Virus record (IMG/VR): IMGVR_UViG_3300028559_000169
Location: 1-26,392 of that record
Length of the DNA stretch: 26,392 bases
From: a virus
Reading direction: 5' to 3' (one strand)
The translations under genes and the position numbers were made by a program. This document shows, in pieces, positions 15,615 through 22,172 of this stretch. The notes below the pieces were generated by a model. That model had not been told where the DNA came from and searched no databases. It saw only the letters and a program-made list of their open reading frames with translations. Every line of letters begins with the position of its first letter. The stretch's first letter is position 1.

Positions 15615-16856
15615 TTACCAAACTTTAAGAATTACCATATTCTGATTAAATCTACCATTCGGCACTGTAACTACAGACTTGATGTCCCCGACCATTTTCC
15701 GAACAGCAGGGCGACTTGCCTTATTAAACGCTGCCAAAAACTCACCGGGCTTACGGATAGTTTTACTCATACTCTTTTTCGTATCAAATCCTAGCACTGT
15801 GTTGCCCTTGACAAACAGACACTTACTATAGTCATCTGCAACCAACCAGATAAGTTTACGCTTCTGCGTATCATATACAAAAGCCTCAGTCGAGTTATGC
15901 AGCTTTGTGGGATGTAGACTGATCAGTTCCAGCTTGAGCGCAACGTCAGTGAACGACCTACAGAACTTGAGCTTTGCTACAGTACGTTCGACAGGAACTG
16001 GCTTCTTGACACGAACCTTCTTGGCAGCTTTCTTGAGCGAAGAGTACCCGTTGAATTCGGCAATAATTTCTTCGACCAACTTGATCGCGTTCCGAAGTTG
16101 CATCTTCGAATAATTCGAATATGCTTCGACAAGCTGCTCGCACTTGCCAGCCTGCACTTCGACATATTCGTCACGCAGCCGTTCCCAACGACGGATCATC
16201 GGAGAAAGATGTTGTGGCAGAATGTTGCGAGATTGTAGCTCACCAAGAACTCGGCGAGTGACCGAGAAATCTTTGGGCTTGTCTGCGATGAGGTATTCGT
16301 CCCAGATAGCTTCGACCTCGCTGCCTGCCTCGTCTGCCTTTTCACGCATAATTTCTTGAATATCGGGACGATCAACTTTCTTGAAGGAAAGCACTTTTGC
16401 TTTCTGTTCTTGAGCAGTAACAATATTGACTAGCTTGTCAACTTGTTTATTAACGCGGTCAAGTTCACGCTCGTTGAGTTCTAGTCCACGAACTGCCATA
16501 CGGGCAGTGAAGCCGTGGGTTGGAATCATTTGATTATCGGGGGCGCGACGAATAATCTTAGCCTTAGCTGGATCATTCGCGTCAACATATTGGATCAAGA
16601 AATCTTTGGCTTCTTTAGGACCATAGAAATGCGAGTACCAGTTATATGCCAGGTTCAACGCAATCGTCCGCTTTTCTGGGTCAGGCTGACCATCAGAAAA
16701 ATTAGGTTCGGTGCCGTAATATGTGAGGTCGGGGTCTTTAGGACGCAAATCCTTTACCAGAGTGTTGGACGAGACCGCTGCCAGTCCCGGTCTACGAGGA
16801 GTTCTTGACTTCGGCGCCGCTTTGCGAACGGTTGTTTTCTTAGCGCGATTAACCAT
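15615..16856 (-). CDS. Conserved phage protein of unknown function, basic N-terminus
   Basis: 413 residues. The Lys/Arg/Pro-rich first 25 residues are followed by a LTYYGTEPNF segment and a helical domain with ALNLAYNWYSHFYGPKEAKD, FLIQYVDAN and THGFTARMAVRGLELNERE. A long coiled-coil-like middle runs from about 125 to 270. A second Lys-rich linker (KKAAKKVRVKKPVPVERT) leads to a beta-rich end (EAFVYDTQKRKLIWLVADDY, GNTVLGFDTKKSMSKTIRKP). From memory, similar proteins occur in many large phages without assigned function. The basic ends suggest nucleic acid binding, which is inference. AAGGAG precedes the ATG and a sigma70-like promoter lies upstream, so it is an early gene. Confidence 0.8.
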   Translation of the reverse strand: MVNRAKKTTVRKAAPKSRTPRRPGLAAVSSNTLVKDLRPKDPDLTYYGTEPNFSDGQPDPEKRTIALNLAYNWYSHFYGPKEAKDFLIQYVDANDPAKAKIIRRAPDNQMIPTHGFTARMAVRGLELNERELDRVNKQVDKLVNIVTAQEQKAKVLSFKKVDRPDIQEIMREKADEAGSEVEAIWDEYLIADKPKDFSVTRRVLGELQSRNILPQHLSPMIRRWERLRDEYVEVQAGKCEQLVEAYSNYSKMQLRNAIKLVEEIIAEFNGYSSLKKAAKKVRVKKPVPVERTVAKLKFCRSFTDVALKLELISLHPTKLHNSTEAFVYDTQKRKLIWLVADDYSKCLFVKGNTVLGFDTKKSMSKTIRKPGEFLAAFNKASRPAVRKMVGDIKSVVTVPNGRFNQNMVILKVW

Positions 16857-16886
16857 GTTAGTCTCCTTTTCCGACTCTACTTATAC

Positions 16887-16915
16887 ATCATACATGTATG
16901 ACGGCACAATGTCAG
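16887..16915 (-). promoter_or_regulatory. Sigma70-type promoter overlapping the end of the 39-aa gene
   Basis: On the minus strand CTGACA (16910-16915), a 17-bp spacer and TATGAT (16887-16892), about 30 nt before the ATG at 16856. The -35 element contains the TGA stop of the upstream small gene. Confidence 0.75.
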
Positions 16916-17031
16916 CTCCTGATACGATCCCCGTGCTTACCGAGAGGGACCATAACAACATAGAGTTGACCATCGATCTCAAACCCGCGATAATACAGAC
17001 CTTTGATCGTAACCAGCCGATGCTTATTCAT
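16912..17031 (-). CDS. Small hypothetical protein (39 aa)
   Basis: MNKHRLVTIKGLYYRGFEID, then GQLYVVMVPLGKHGDRIRS and stop. An excellent ribosome site (GGAGG, 6 nt before the ATG) lies within the last codons of the upstream gene, whose stop is 1 nt before this ATG. This tight spacing argues that it is real and co-translated. The sequence alternates like a small beta sheet. No family recognised. Confidence 0.65.
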   Translation of the reverse strand: MNKHRLVTIKGLYYRGFEIDGQLYVVMVPLGKHGDRIRS

Positions 17032-17032
17032 A

Positions 17033-17434
17033 TCAGACCTCCATCATCTTGGCAAGAGTGCCATACTTCAAACCGAATTCGTGGTCGGCGTATTCGAGAC
17101 CGTAATGGGTCACATCTTCTTCCGAAATGTTTTGCGCTTGCATCATGATGCGGATAACATCAGCCTTACTAGCACGAGGCATGATCATCAGAATTTCCGC
17201 AACACGCTTCTCGAACTGTTCCCGCGCTTCGTGCTGCTCACGAATGTTGCGATCCATTTCAGAATACAAATCAGCTTCCGCACGTGCCCAAGCACGGTCG
17301 AAATCCGCCATATCAGCAAATTCGCAGGCGATGTCGCGGGGACGATATCCGTAAGCATCCTTATGCAGGTCCGAATAGACCGAACCCCTGAGTTCACCCG
17401 GGAACATGTCGTTGATTTCACGAAGAGTGATCAT
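17033..17434 (-). CDS. Conserved small phage protein with a YxPRD motif
   Basis: 133 residues. The N-terminal MITLREINDMFPGELRGSVY and SDLHKDAYGYRPRD segment resembles a motif (YKD.YGFRPR) that I recall in many uncharacterised phage proteins. A long charged helix follows (AWARAEADLYSEMDRNIREQ through EKRVAEILMIMP), then VIRIMMQAQNISEEDVTHYG. AAAGG stands about 10 nt before the ATG. Its promoter is the repeated early promoter at 17470-17498, so it is probably expressed immediately after infection. Function unknown. Confidence 0.75.
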   Translation of the reverse strand: MITLREINDMFPGELRGSVYSDLHKDAYGYRPRDIACEFADMADFDRAWARAEADLYSEMDRNIREQHEAREQFEKRVAEILMIMPRASKADVIRIMMQAQNISEEDVTHYGLEYADHEFGLKYGTLAKMMEV

Positions 17435-17469
17435 GTGTTTGCTGCCTTTTGAGTCAATCTCTATAATTC

Positions 17470-17498
17470 AATATAGCAAAACGGGTAATTGATGTCAA
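17470..17498 (-). promoter_or_regulatory. Strong sigma70-type early promoter (copy B)
   Basis: On the minus strand TTGACA (17493-17498), a 17-bp spacer and TATATT (17470-17475). It matches copy A at 13057-13085 in both hexamers and in most of the spacer and flanks. The -35 element contains the TGA stop (17495-17497) of the alanine-repeat gene. Confidence 0.9.
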
Positions 17499-18184
17499 CA
17501 CTTATTTTCGTATTCGGACAAAATAATGTTGATAAAGATTTCAGATAGGTCTGCACGAGCAGCAGCACGAGCATCATTAGCAGCATAAGCAGCAGCATCA
17601 GCAGCAGCAGCACGAGCAGCATCAGCAGCAGCACGAGCAGCAGCATCAGCAGCATAAGCAGCAGCACGAGCAGCATTAGCAGCAGCATAAGCAGCATAAG
17701 CAGCAGCACGAGCAGCATAAGCAGCAGCACGAGCAGCATTAGCAGCAGCACGAGCAGCATTAACAGCAGCATCAGCAGCAGCACGAGCAGCATTAGCAGC
17801 AGCACGAGCAGCATTAACAGCAGCATCAGCAGCATCGGCAGCAGCATCAGCAGCAGCATAAGCAGCATCGGTAGCAGCATAAGCAGCATCCAAATCACCA
17901 TTACCATTCAAGGCATCGATGACCTGTTGACATGCATCTTCTATTGTTTGCCAGTAATCAGGTAGAATAGTTGGTTGTACTTTTCTTGCGCTAGCAACTG
18001 CATATTCGATACATGCGATACGAAACTTGCATATCACCACGTCTGGGTCAATGGTATTCCAAGTAAACGAAGTTCTGTTGAACTTTTTCTTGAATTCTAC
18101 CGTATCGAAATGGCTTATCAGGTCGTTGAACTGCTCGGGTGGTTCACAAAGAACCGCCCACATCTCAGCTTGATGATCAAGCAT
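17495..18184 (-). CDS. Alanine heptad-repeat protein, resembling Imm5-like putative immunity proteins
   Basis: 229 residues from ATG 18184. Upstream in-frame ATGs fall inside the promoter and are rejected. The first 95 residues are ordinary sequence (MLDHQAEMWAVLCEPPEQFN... ending DACQQVIDALNGNGDLD). Then about 115 residues are nearly all alanine with polar residues at alternating spacings of 3 and 4, for example NAARAAANAARAAADAA, which is a seven-residue period. The order CIEYAV...P...IEDACQQVIDAL followed by Ala-rich helices resembles a family called Imm5-like putative immunity proteins; this is from memory and uncertain. A short normal tail (LSEIFINIILSEYENKC) follows, so the repeat is in frame and translated. 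It has an early promoter. Possible roles are a host-takeover or immunity-like factor, or a rod-like spacer. Confidence 0.65.
   Translation of the reverse strand: MLDHQAEMWAVLCEPPEQFNDLISHFDTVEFKKKFNRTSFTWNTIDPDVVICKFRIACIEYAVASARKVQPTILPDYWQTIEDACQQVIDALNGNGDLDAAYAATDAAYAAADAAADAADAAVNAARAAANAARAAADAAVNAARAAANAARAAAYAARAAAYAAYAAANAARAAAYAADAAARAAADAARAAAADAAAYAANDARAAARADLSEIFINIILSEYENKC
17551..17890. repeat. Imperfect 21-bp/3-bp tandem repeat within the alanine-repeat gene
   Basis: About 340 bp of GCA/AGC-type triplets interrupted at regular spacings, with a recurring 21-bp unit reading AGCAGCACGAGCAGCATTA plus two bases on the plus strand. The unit encodes the heptad NAARAAA on the minus strand. 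Such a tract can expand or contract by slippage in 21-bp steps without breaking the frame. Confidence 0.85.
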
Positions 18185-18212
18185 TGTACCGCCGTTTGTT
18201 TGTTTATGATTC

Positions 18213-18241
18213 AATATAACAACATGCATAACCATTGTCAA
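18213..18241 (-). promoter_or_regulatory. Sigma70-type early promoter of the alanine-repeat gene
   Basis: On the minus strand TTGACA (18236-18241), a 17-bp spacer and TATATT (18213-18218), 29 nt before the ATG at 18184. It is divergent from the plus-strand late box at 18254. Confidence 0.85.
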
Positions 18242-18253
18242 CCTTTTTCTTGC

Positions 18254-18262
18254 GATAAATAA
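18254..18262 (+). promoter_or_regulatory. Late promoter box of the plus-strand virion segment
   Basis: GATAAATAA on the plus strand, upstream of the gp14-like gene. It lies 12 bp from the -35 element of the divergent early promoter, so early and late transcription leave this gap in opposite directions. Confidence 0.7.
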
Positions 18263-18277
18263 TATAACAAGAAATGT

Positions 18278-20047
18278 TTGGTAGATGGCATAAAAATTGT
18301 TCTGTTAGATTGGAGGCCCAAAATTCCTAAACTTTCATTATACCGTCCTAATAAGCAAAATGATTATCGATTCTTCGACCGAACGATATCAGAGCAATTT
18401 ACTGTGGGTGGTACAGACTTGTACATTCATAAGTATGCAGGACCGCAAACAGGGCAGGCATCCATCGATTATACCCAGCCCGAGTATGATGTGCTTAACC
18501 CTACTAACATTCAGGACCTTCTCTTTTTAGAGAATAGAGATAGAGTGTACGACAAGAACATCTATCGCTTGCGTGGACATTATTCCGTTCAGAATCTTGA
18601 TTTTGACCTAAGCCAGTTCGGGTTGTTCCTAAACAATGATATCATTTTTGTCACCGTACACTACAATGACATGCTTGACATCATAGGTAGGAAACTTATG
18701 GTCGGTGACGTACTAGAACTACCGCACTTACTAGATTATAATCCGCTCAAAGAAACCATACCCACTGCATTGAAAAGGTTCTATCAGATAACTGATTCAA
18801 ACTATGCGAGTGAAGGGTTCTCGAACACTTGGTATCCGCATCTATGGCGTATCAAGTGTGAGCCTCTCGTTAACTCGCAAGAGTTTGCTGATATCCTCAA
18901 AGAACCAATCGAACAAGATAATTACCTTGGTGATTGGGACAAAGACAAAACTTATCCACCCGGATACACTATCGCATATGGTGATAAGATTTATGAATCG
19001 ATCAAAGATGTTCCCTCCGGACTCAATCCTCCTAATACTGAATATTGGAGACCTATTGACAACGGAAGTCTTTCTGATATCCTGTCAGCATACAATACGA
19101 ACATTTCAATCAATGATGCGGCGCTACAGGAAGCTGCTCGCCTCGTACCAAAATCTGGGTATGACGTAAGCAAATTATATGTGGTTCCAACATATGGAGA
19201 ATTTCAGGCAAATGGCATTCCTTCAGGAAAAATAAATCAGCCTGCTCCCCCTATCAATATCATAATTAGTGCTCCGGGAACAACTGTTCCTACAGGAACG
19301 GTTGTGTTCATGCGTAATCCTAAGTATAAAAACCCAAGCGCAGGAATTAAAATTTCTAAAGAAGCACTCAATAGTATCTGGGATATGACGGTTGACAGCG
19401 ATCATATATCAGATAAGATCGACAAGTTTGTTCAAGCAAGTTTACAAATAGTCGAAGAACGACCAGAGATGACAGACAGCGGATCTGGCTCAGTAGAGAC
19501 TACTAAAATGCTTTCGGTTCATTCATTGGGAATAGTTACCGGGCCATACGGCACTGCTGACAACACATACGCTACCGCTGATCAGAATCCAGAATTGCCT
19601 GGCTTTACCGGAACACAACCGTACGGTCCAGACACTATGGATTATCGTGCAGACTGCGATCCTAGATATCAATTTATCGCTCGACAAAGTCCAAGGTCAT
19701 TTGGATATCTAACTGGTTACTTGACTGGTGATGGGCAAGCTCCAAATGGTTATCCAACTGGTGCGGGAATATCATTTCCCCAAAATCCACAAGTAGGTGA
19801 CTACTTCTTACGAATTGACTACATGCCGCAGATTTTATATCGGTGGGACGGAGTTCTTTGGGTAAGAATTTCAGAAAATGTAAGAACCGAAACTGGATAT
19901 GGCTTAAACGACAAGTCACTGAAGTCGAGCTTTATTAATGACCAAGCTCAAATCTATCTAAATAACAGCGACACGTTTGTATCGGAAGCGCAACCGCTAT
20001 CGTCTATACTACAACCACCAAAACCAGTTCTTCCACCAAGAGTATAA
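18278..20047 (+). CDS. T4-like virion structural protein, possibly gp14-like neck protein
   Basis: Up to 589 residues. The core reads YRPNKQNDYRFFDRTISEQF, TVGGTDLYIHKYAGP, NIQDLLFLENRDRVYDKNIY, LRGHYSVQNLDFDLSQFGLF, DIIGRKLMVGDVLELPHLLD and EGFSNTWYPHLWRIKCEPL. From memory this is a conserved virion protein of aquatic T4-like phages; the GDVLELPH...RFYQI...LWRIK block resembles the beta domain of gp14 neck proteins. A chitin-binding-like insert lies near 216-262 (GDWDKDKTYPPGYTIAYGDK, then IYE..KDV, EYWRP). The C-terminus has GDYFLRIDYMPQILYRWDGV. The start is unclear: TTG 18278 is the first conventional codon but has a poor ribosome site, while TGGAGG (18311-18316) points to an in-frame ATT at 18323, giving 574 residues. 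gp15 follows after 1 nt. Confidence 0.8.
   Translation: MVDGIKIVLLDWRPKIPKLSLYRPNKQNDYRFFDRTISEQFTVGGTDLYIHKYAGPQTGQASIDYTQPEYDVLNPTNIQDLLFLENRDRVYDKNIYRLRGHYSVQNLDFDLSQFGLFLNNDIIFVTVHYNDMLDIIGRKLMVGDVLELPHLLDYNPLKETIPTALKRFYQITDSNYASEGFSNTWYPHLWRIKCEPLVNSQEFADILKEPIEQDNYLGDWDKDKTYPPGYTIAYGDKIYESIKDVPSGLNPPNTEYWRPIDNGSLSDILSAYNTNISINDAALQEAARLVPKSGYDVSKLYVVPTYGEFQANGIPSGKINQPAPPINIIISAPGTTVPTGTVVFMRNPKYKNPSAGIKISKEALNSIWDMTVDSDHISDKIDKFVQASLQIVEERPEMTDSGSGSVETTKMLSVHSLGIVTGPYGTADNTYATADQNPELPGFTGTQPYGPDTMDYRADCDPRYQFIARQSPRSFGYLTGYLTGDGQAPNGYPTGAGISFPQNPQVGDYFLRIDYMPQILYRWDGVLWVRISENVRTETGYGLNDKSLKSSFINDQAQIYLNNSDTFVSEAQPLSSILQPPKPVLPPRV
18311..18325 (+). promoter_or_regulatory. Ribosome site pointing to an ATT start codon
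   Basis: TGGAGG at 18311-18316 is followed by six bases (CCCAAA) and ATT at 18323, in frame with the virion protein. No ATG, GTG or TTG lies at that distance in this frame. The conserved part of the protein begins a few residues later (PKLSLYRP). Confidence 0.5.
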
Positions 20048-20048
20048 T

Positions 20049-21425
20049 ATGGCACAGTACCATTATGATAATCAGATACGCAGGTTTCTAATTCAATTTG
20101 GTAAAATTTTTTCCAATTGGTATGTTACCAAAGGCAAAGATCCAAACGGAAATGATATACTAGTTCGTGTCCCTATCATGTACGGAGACTCTAGCCGTCA
20201 AGCAGCAACTATCATTGCAAACAATAGTGCAAGTAACTTGCCATCTGCACCTATAATTACCTACTATATTAGCGGATTAGACTATGAGCAGAGCAGAACC
20301 CAAGAACCGTTCTTTGTTGATAAGATGCAGATTAGACAACGTGCATTCAATCAAGAGACTCAAACGTATGAACAGACGCAAGGACAAGCATTCACTGTTG
20401 AACGGTTAATGCCTGTTCCATACAAACTAAGCATTACGGTAGATTTTTGGACTACAAATTACAATCAGAAACTAGAGATTATCGAACAATTAGGTGTATT
20501 GTTCAATCCTGCACTAGAAATTCAAAGCACCGATAACTTTGTAGACTGGACTTCATTATCGGTAGTGTATCAGAATGGATTGACTTTCTCTAGTAGAAGT
20601 ATTCCGCAAGGCACCGGAAATCCAATAGATGTTATGTCTTGGAAGTTCTATATGCCTATCTGGATCACAACTTCTGCCAAACTTAAAAAGATGGGTGTTA
20701 TACAAAAAGTTATTGCGTCTATTTTCAGGGGTAATGCACTCGACGACATTCAGGACGATGATCTATTGCTTGGTACGAGACAAAAGATTACGCCATATGG
20801 ATATAATGTATTATTAATCGGCAATTCATTGCAATTGTTACCAGCTGATTCAGCGTTCAATCCTCCCAACGAATCATTAGCACAACCAGAAAATCCACCA
20901 ACGTCGTTATATTGGTCTAGTTTACTAAACGTATACGGTGCAATCAAACCCGGAGTATCTCAAATTTGGTTACAGAATCCTTATCTAGAAAATGACATTG
21001 TAGGAACAATTGTACCTGATCCATTAGATGATCGATTCTTGATCTTTAACATAGATTCGGATACTCTACCCCAAAATACATTACTACCTGTCGATAGTGT
21101 GATCAATCCACAGATTACTGGGCCTAATGCAGGGTTACCTGGACCTACTCCGGGTAAAAGATACCTGATCGTGGAAGATATCGGCAATGACGGAGATTCA
21201 TCGGTCGCTTGGGGATCCCTTGTCGCAAATGCAAACGATATTATTGAATATAATGCATCGTTGGCTACATGGGAAGTAGTATTTGATAGCATGACTGACA
21301 ATACGGTTCAATTCGTAACGAACTTGACCACAAACGTGCAGTATAGATTTGTTCCTTCTGAAGGATTATGGGTCAAATCATATGACGGCTTTGTAGCTCA
21401 AGGTGATTGGAGCGTAGTTATTTGA
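20049..21425 (+). CDS. 15: Proximal tail sheath stabiliser / tail completion protein (T4 gp15-like)
   Basis: 458 residues from ATG 20049; T4 gp15 has 272. An in-frame start at 19977 lies inside the upstream gene and is rejected. The N-terminus MAQYHYDNQIRRFLIQFGKI followed by FSNWYV and VRVPIMYGDSSRQ matches the gp15 pattern (YFYN...RRY...F..LFSNI.I..., then VPITY). VPYKLSITVDFWTTNYNQKL, EIIEQLGVLFNP and VDWTSLSVVYQNG correspond to the YELSIFTRYEDD..QIVEQILP.F block. The extra C-terminal 200 residues include GKRYLIVEDIG, NANDIIEYNASLATWEVVFD and a closing GLWVKSYDGFVAQGDWSVVI. From memory this end occurs in related aquatic phages. It caps the head-proximal end of sheath and tube. The ribosome site is weak (AAGAG) and the gene starts 1 nt after the upstream stop, so it is probably coupled. 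Confidence 0.88.
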   Translation: MAQYHYDNQIRRFLIQFGKIFSNWYVTKGKDPNGNDILVRVPIMYGDSSRQAATIIANNSASNLPSAPIITYYISGLDYEQSRTQEPFFVDKMQIRQRAFNQETQTYEQTQGQAFTVERLMPVPYKLSITVDFWTTNYNQKLEIIEQLGVLFNPALEIQSTDNFVDWTSLSVVYQNGLTFSSRSIPQGTGNPIDVMSWKFYMPIWITTSAKLKKMGVIQKVIASIFRGNALDDIQDDDLLLGTRQKITPYGYNVLLIGNSLQLLPADSAFNPPNESLAQPENPPTSLYWSSLLNVYGAIKPGVSQIWLQNPYLENDIVGTIVPDPLDDRFLIFNIDSDTLPQNTLLPVDSVINPQITGPNAGLPGPTPGKRYLIVEDIGNDGDSSVAWGSLVANANDIIEYNASLATWEVVFDSMTDNTVQFVTNLTTNVQYRFVPSEGLWVKSYDGFVAQGDWSVVI

Positions 21426-21444
21426 TAAAAAGAGATGATCCAAC

Positions 21445-21846
21445 GTGAATTCCGCTGCCGGAGTGTTCTTTTATAGTACCTCAACAAAACGCTATCTTTA
21501 TCTATTGAGATCAGACTCCAAAAGCCCAACTTGGAGTATCCCTGGTGGCGGAATCAATAAAGACGAAACTCTATATGAGGGAATAGAACGTGAATGTGTC
21601 GAAGAGATGGGATTCTTTGATCCAGATTTAAAATTAATTCCTATACAGAAATTCGTGATCAATACGTTTACATATCATACATTTTTCTGTCAAGTCACCG
21701 AAGAATTCATTCCATTGTTAAACAATGAACATGTGGGGTATGCCTGGGTGCAAGAGGGTAATTACCCTAAACCATTGCACCCAGGACTATTTTCTACAGT
21801 TAATATTGATATCGTAATCGAAAAACTAAATTCTCTTACTAAGTAG
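21445..21846 (+). CDS. Nudix hydrolase
   Basis: 133 residues with GTG as start; an in-frame TGA at 21436 leaves no earlier choice. The Nudix box is complete: in GGINKDETLYEGIERECVEE followed by MGF, the first G, x5, E, x7, RE, x2, EE, x, G spacing is exact. Nudix enzymes cleave nucleoside diphosphate-linked substrates such as oxidised dNTPs, NADH, ADP-ribose or capped RNA ends; the substrate here cannot be told. It lies 19 nt after gp15, AGAGAT precedes it, and it is read with the late virion genes, which is unusual for a nucleotide enzyme. Its stop is directly adjacent to the stop of the opposing gene. A strong inverted repeat lies inside its 3' third. Confidence 0.92.
   Translation: MNSAAGVFFYSTSTKRYLYLLRSDSKSPTWSIPGGGINKDETLYEGIERECVEEMGFFDPDLKLIPIQKFVINTFTYHTFFCQVTEEFIPLLNNEHVGYAWVQEGNYPKPLHPGLFSTVNIDIVIEKLNSLTK
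21743..21785. repeat. Two-tier inverted repeat inside the Nudix gene
   Basis: Outer arms CCTGGGTGCAA (21743-21753) and TTGCACCCAGG (21775-21785) are perfect over 11 bp. Between them lies a perfect 14-bp palindrome AGGGTAATTACCCT (21755-21768). The position, 60-100 bp before a convergent junction with no spacer, suggests an intragenic transcription terminator or roadblock. A T-rich TATTTTCT follows on the plus strand. Confidence 0.8.
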
Positions 21847-22161
21847 TTATCCAAACAAATTTTGAATTAAGGGAAATCCAGCAGAACCTGCTAACACCCC
21901 TGCTCCCATCAACATCCATCTCCACTTTTCTAATGTAGAAATTTTAGTTTCTAATGTTTGATGAGCAGCCGAGTTAGTTGCCTGAAACTCTTTGATAAGA
22001 GCTTGAGTAGATTCAGCATGGGTATCTAGGTGAGTTCGCAAATCCTTCAGATCATTTTTCAATTCATCGACTTTTTCTTCGATGTTTCTATATTGTACCT
22101 GAAGGATCGCGACCTCGGTCTCAGTCTGCTTCATTTTAGTAATGCTAGAAGGCTGGGCCAT
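21847..22161 (-). CDS. Coiled-coil protein with C-terminal membrane segment (XhlA-like layout)
   Basis: 104 residues. Residues 10-75 form a coiled coil (ETEVAILQVQYRNIEEKVDE, then LKNDLKDLRTHLDTHAE). The C-terminus KWRWMLMGAGVLAGSAGFPL ending IQNLFG is one membrane segment preceded by a basic/Trp patch. This layout matches XhlA-type haemolysin or holin-accessory proteins, which anchor in the host membrane, but the sequence alone does not prove it. AAGGAAAT precedes the ATG and the gene lies 11 nt after a virion protein gene, so it is expressed late. A lysis-associated or virion-anchoring role is inference. Confidence 0.65.
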   Translation of the reverse strand: MAQPSSITKMKQTETEVAILQVQYRNIEEKVDELKNDLKDLRTHLDTHAESTQALIKEFQATNSAAHQTLETKISTLEKWRWMLMGAGVLAGSAGFPLIQNLFG

Positions 22162-22172
22162 TTTTTATTTCC

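Noticed and set aside
15603-15625. TTTGGT/ACCAAA hairpin at the end of the 413-aa gene
   Set aside because: A 6-bp AT-rich stem without a convincing T-run is too weak to call a terminator.
17551-17890. Regular short repeats that could suggest a CRISPR array
   Set aside because: The unit is 21 bp without unique spacers, and it encodes an in-frame heptad repeat.
17461-17907. Leucine/methionine-rich minus-strand frame over the alanine repeat
   Set aside because: It is the alanine repeat read in another phase (GCT/CTG triplets). The alanine frame has normal sequence at both ends and a promoter and start; this one does not.
18185-18241. Upstream in-frame ATG starts for the alanine-repeat gene
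   Set aside because: They lie within the -35/-10 promoter region, so they would not be on the transcript.
19977-20048. Earlier start for the gp15-like gene
   Set aside because: It lies inside the upstream virion gene, while ATG 20049 begins exactly at the conserved gp15 N-terminus.
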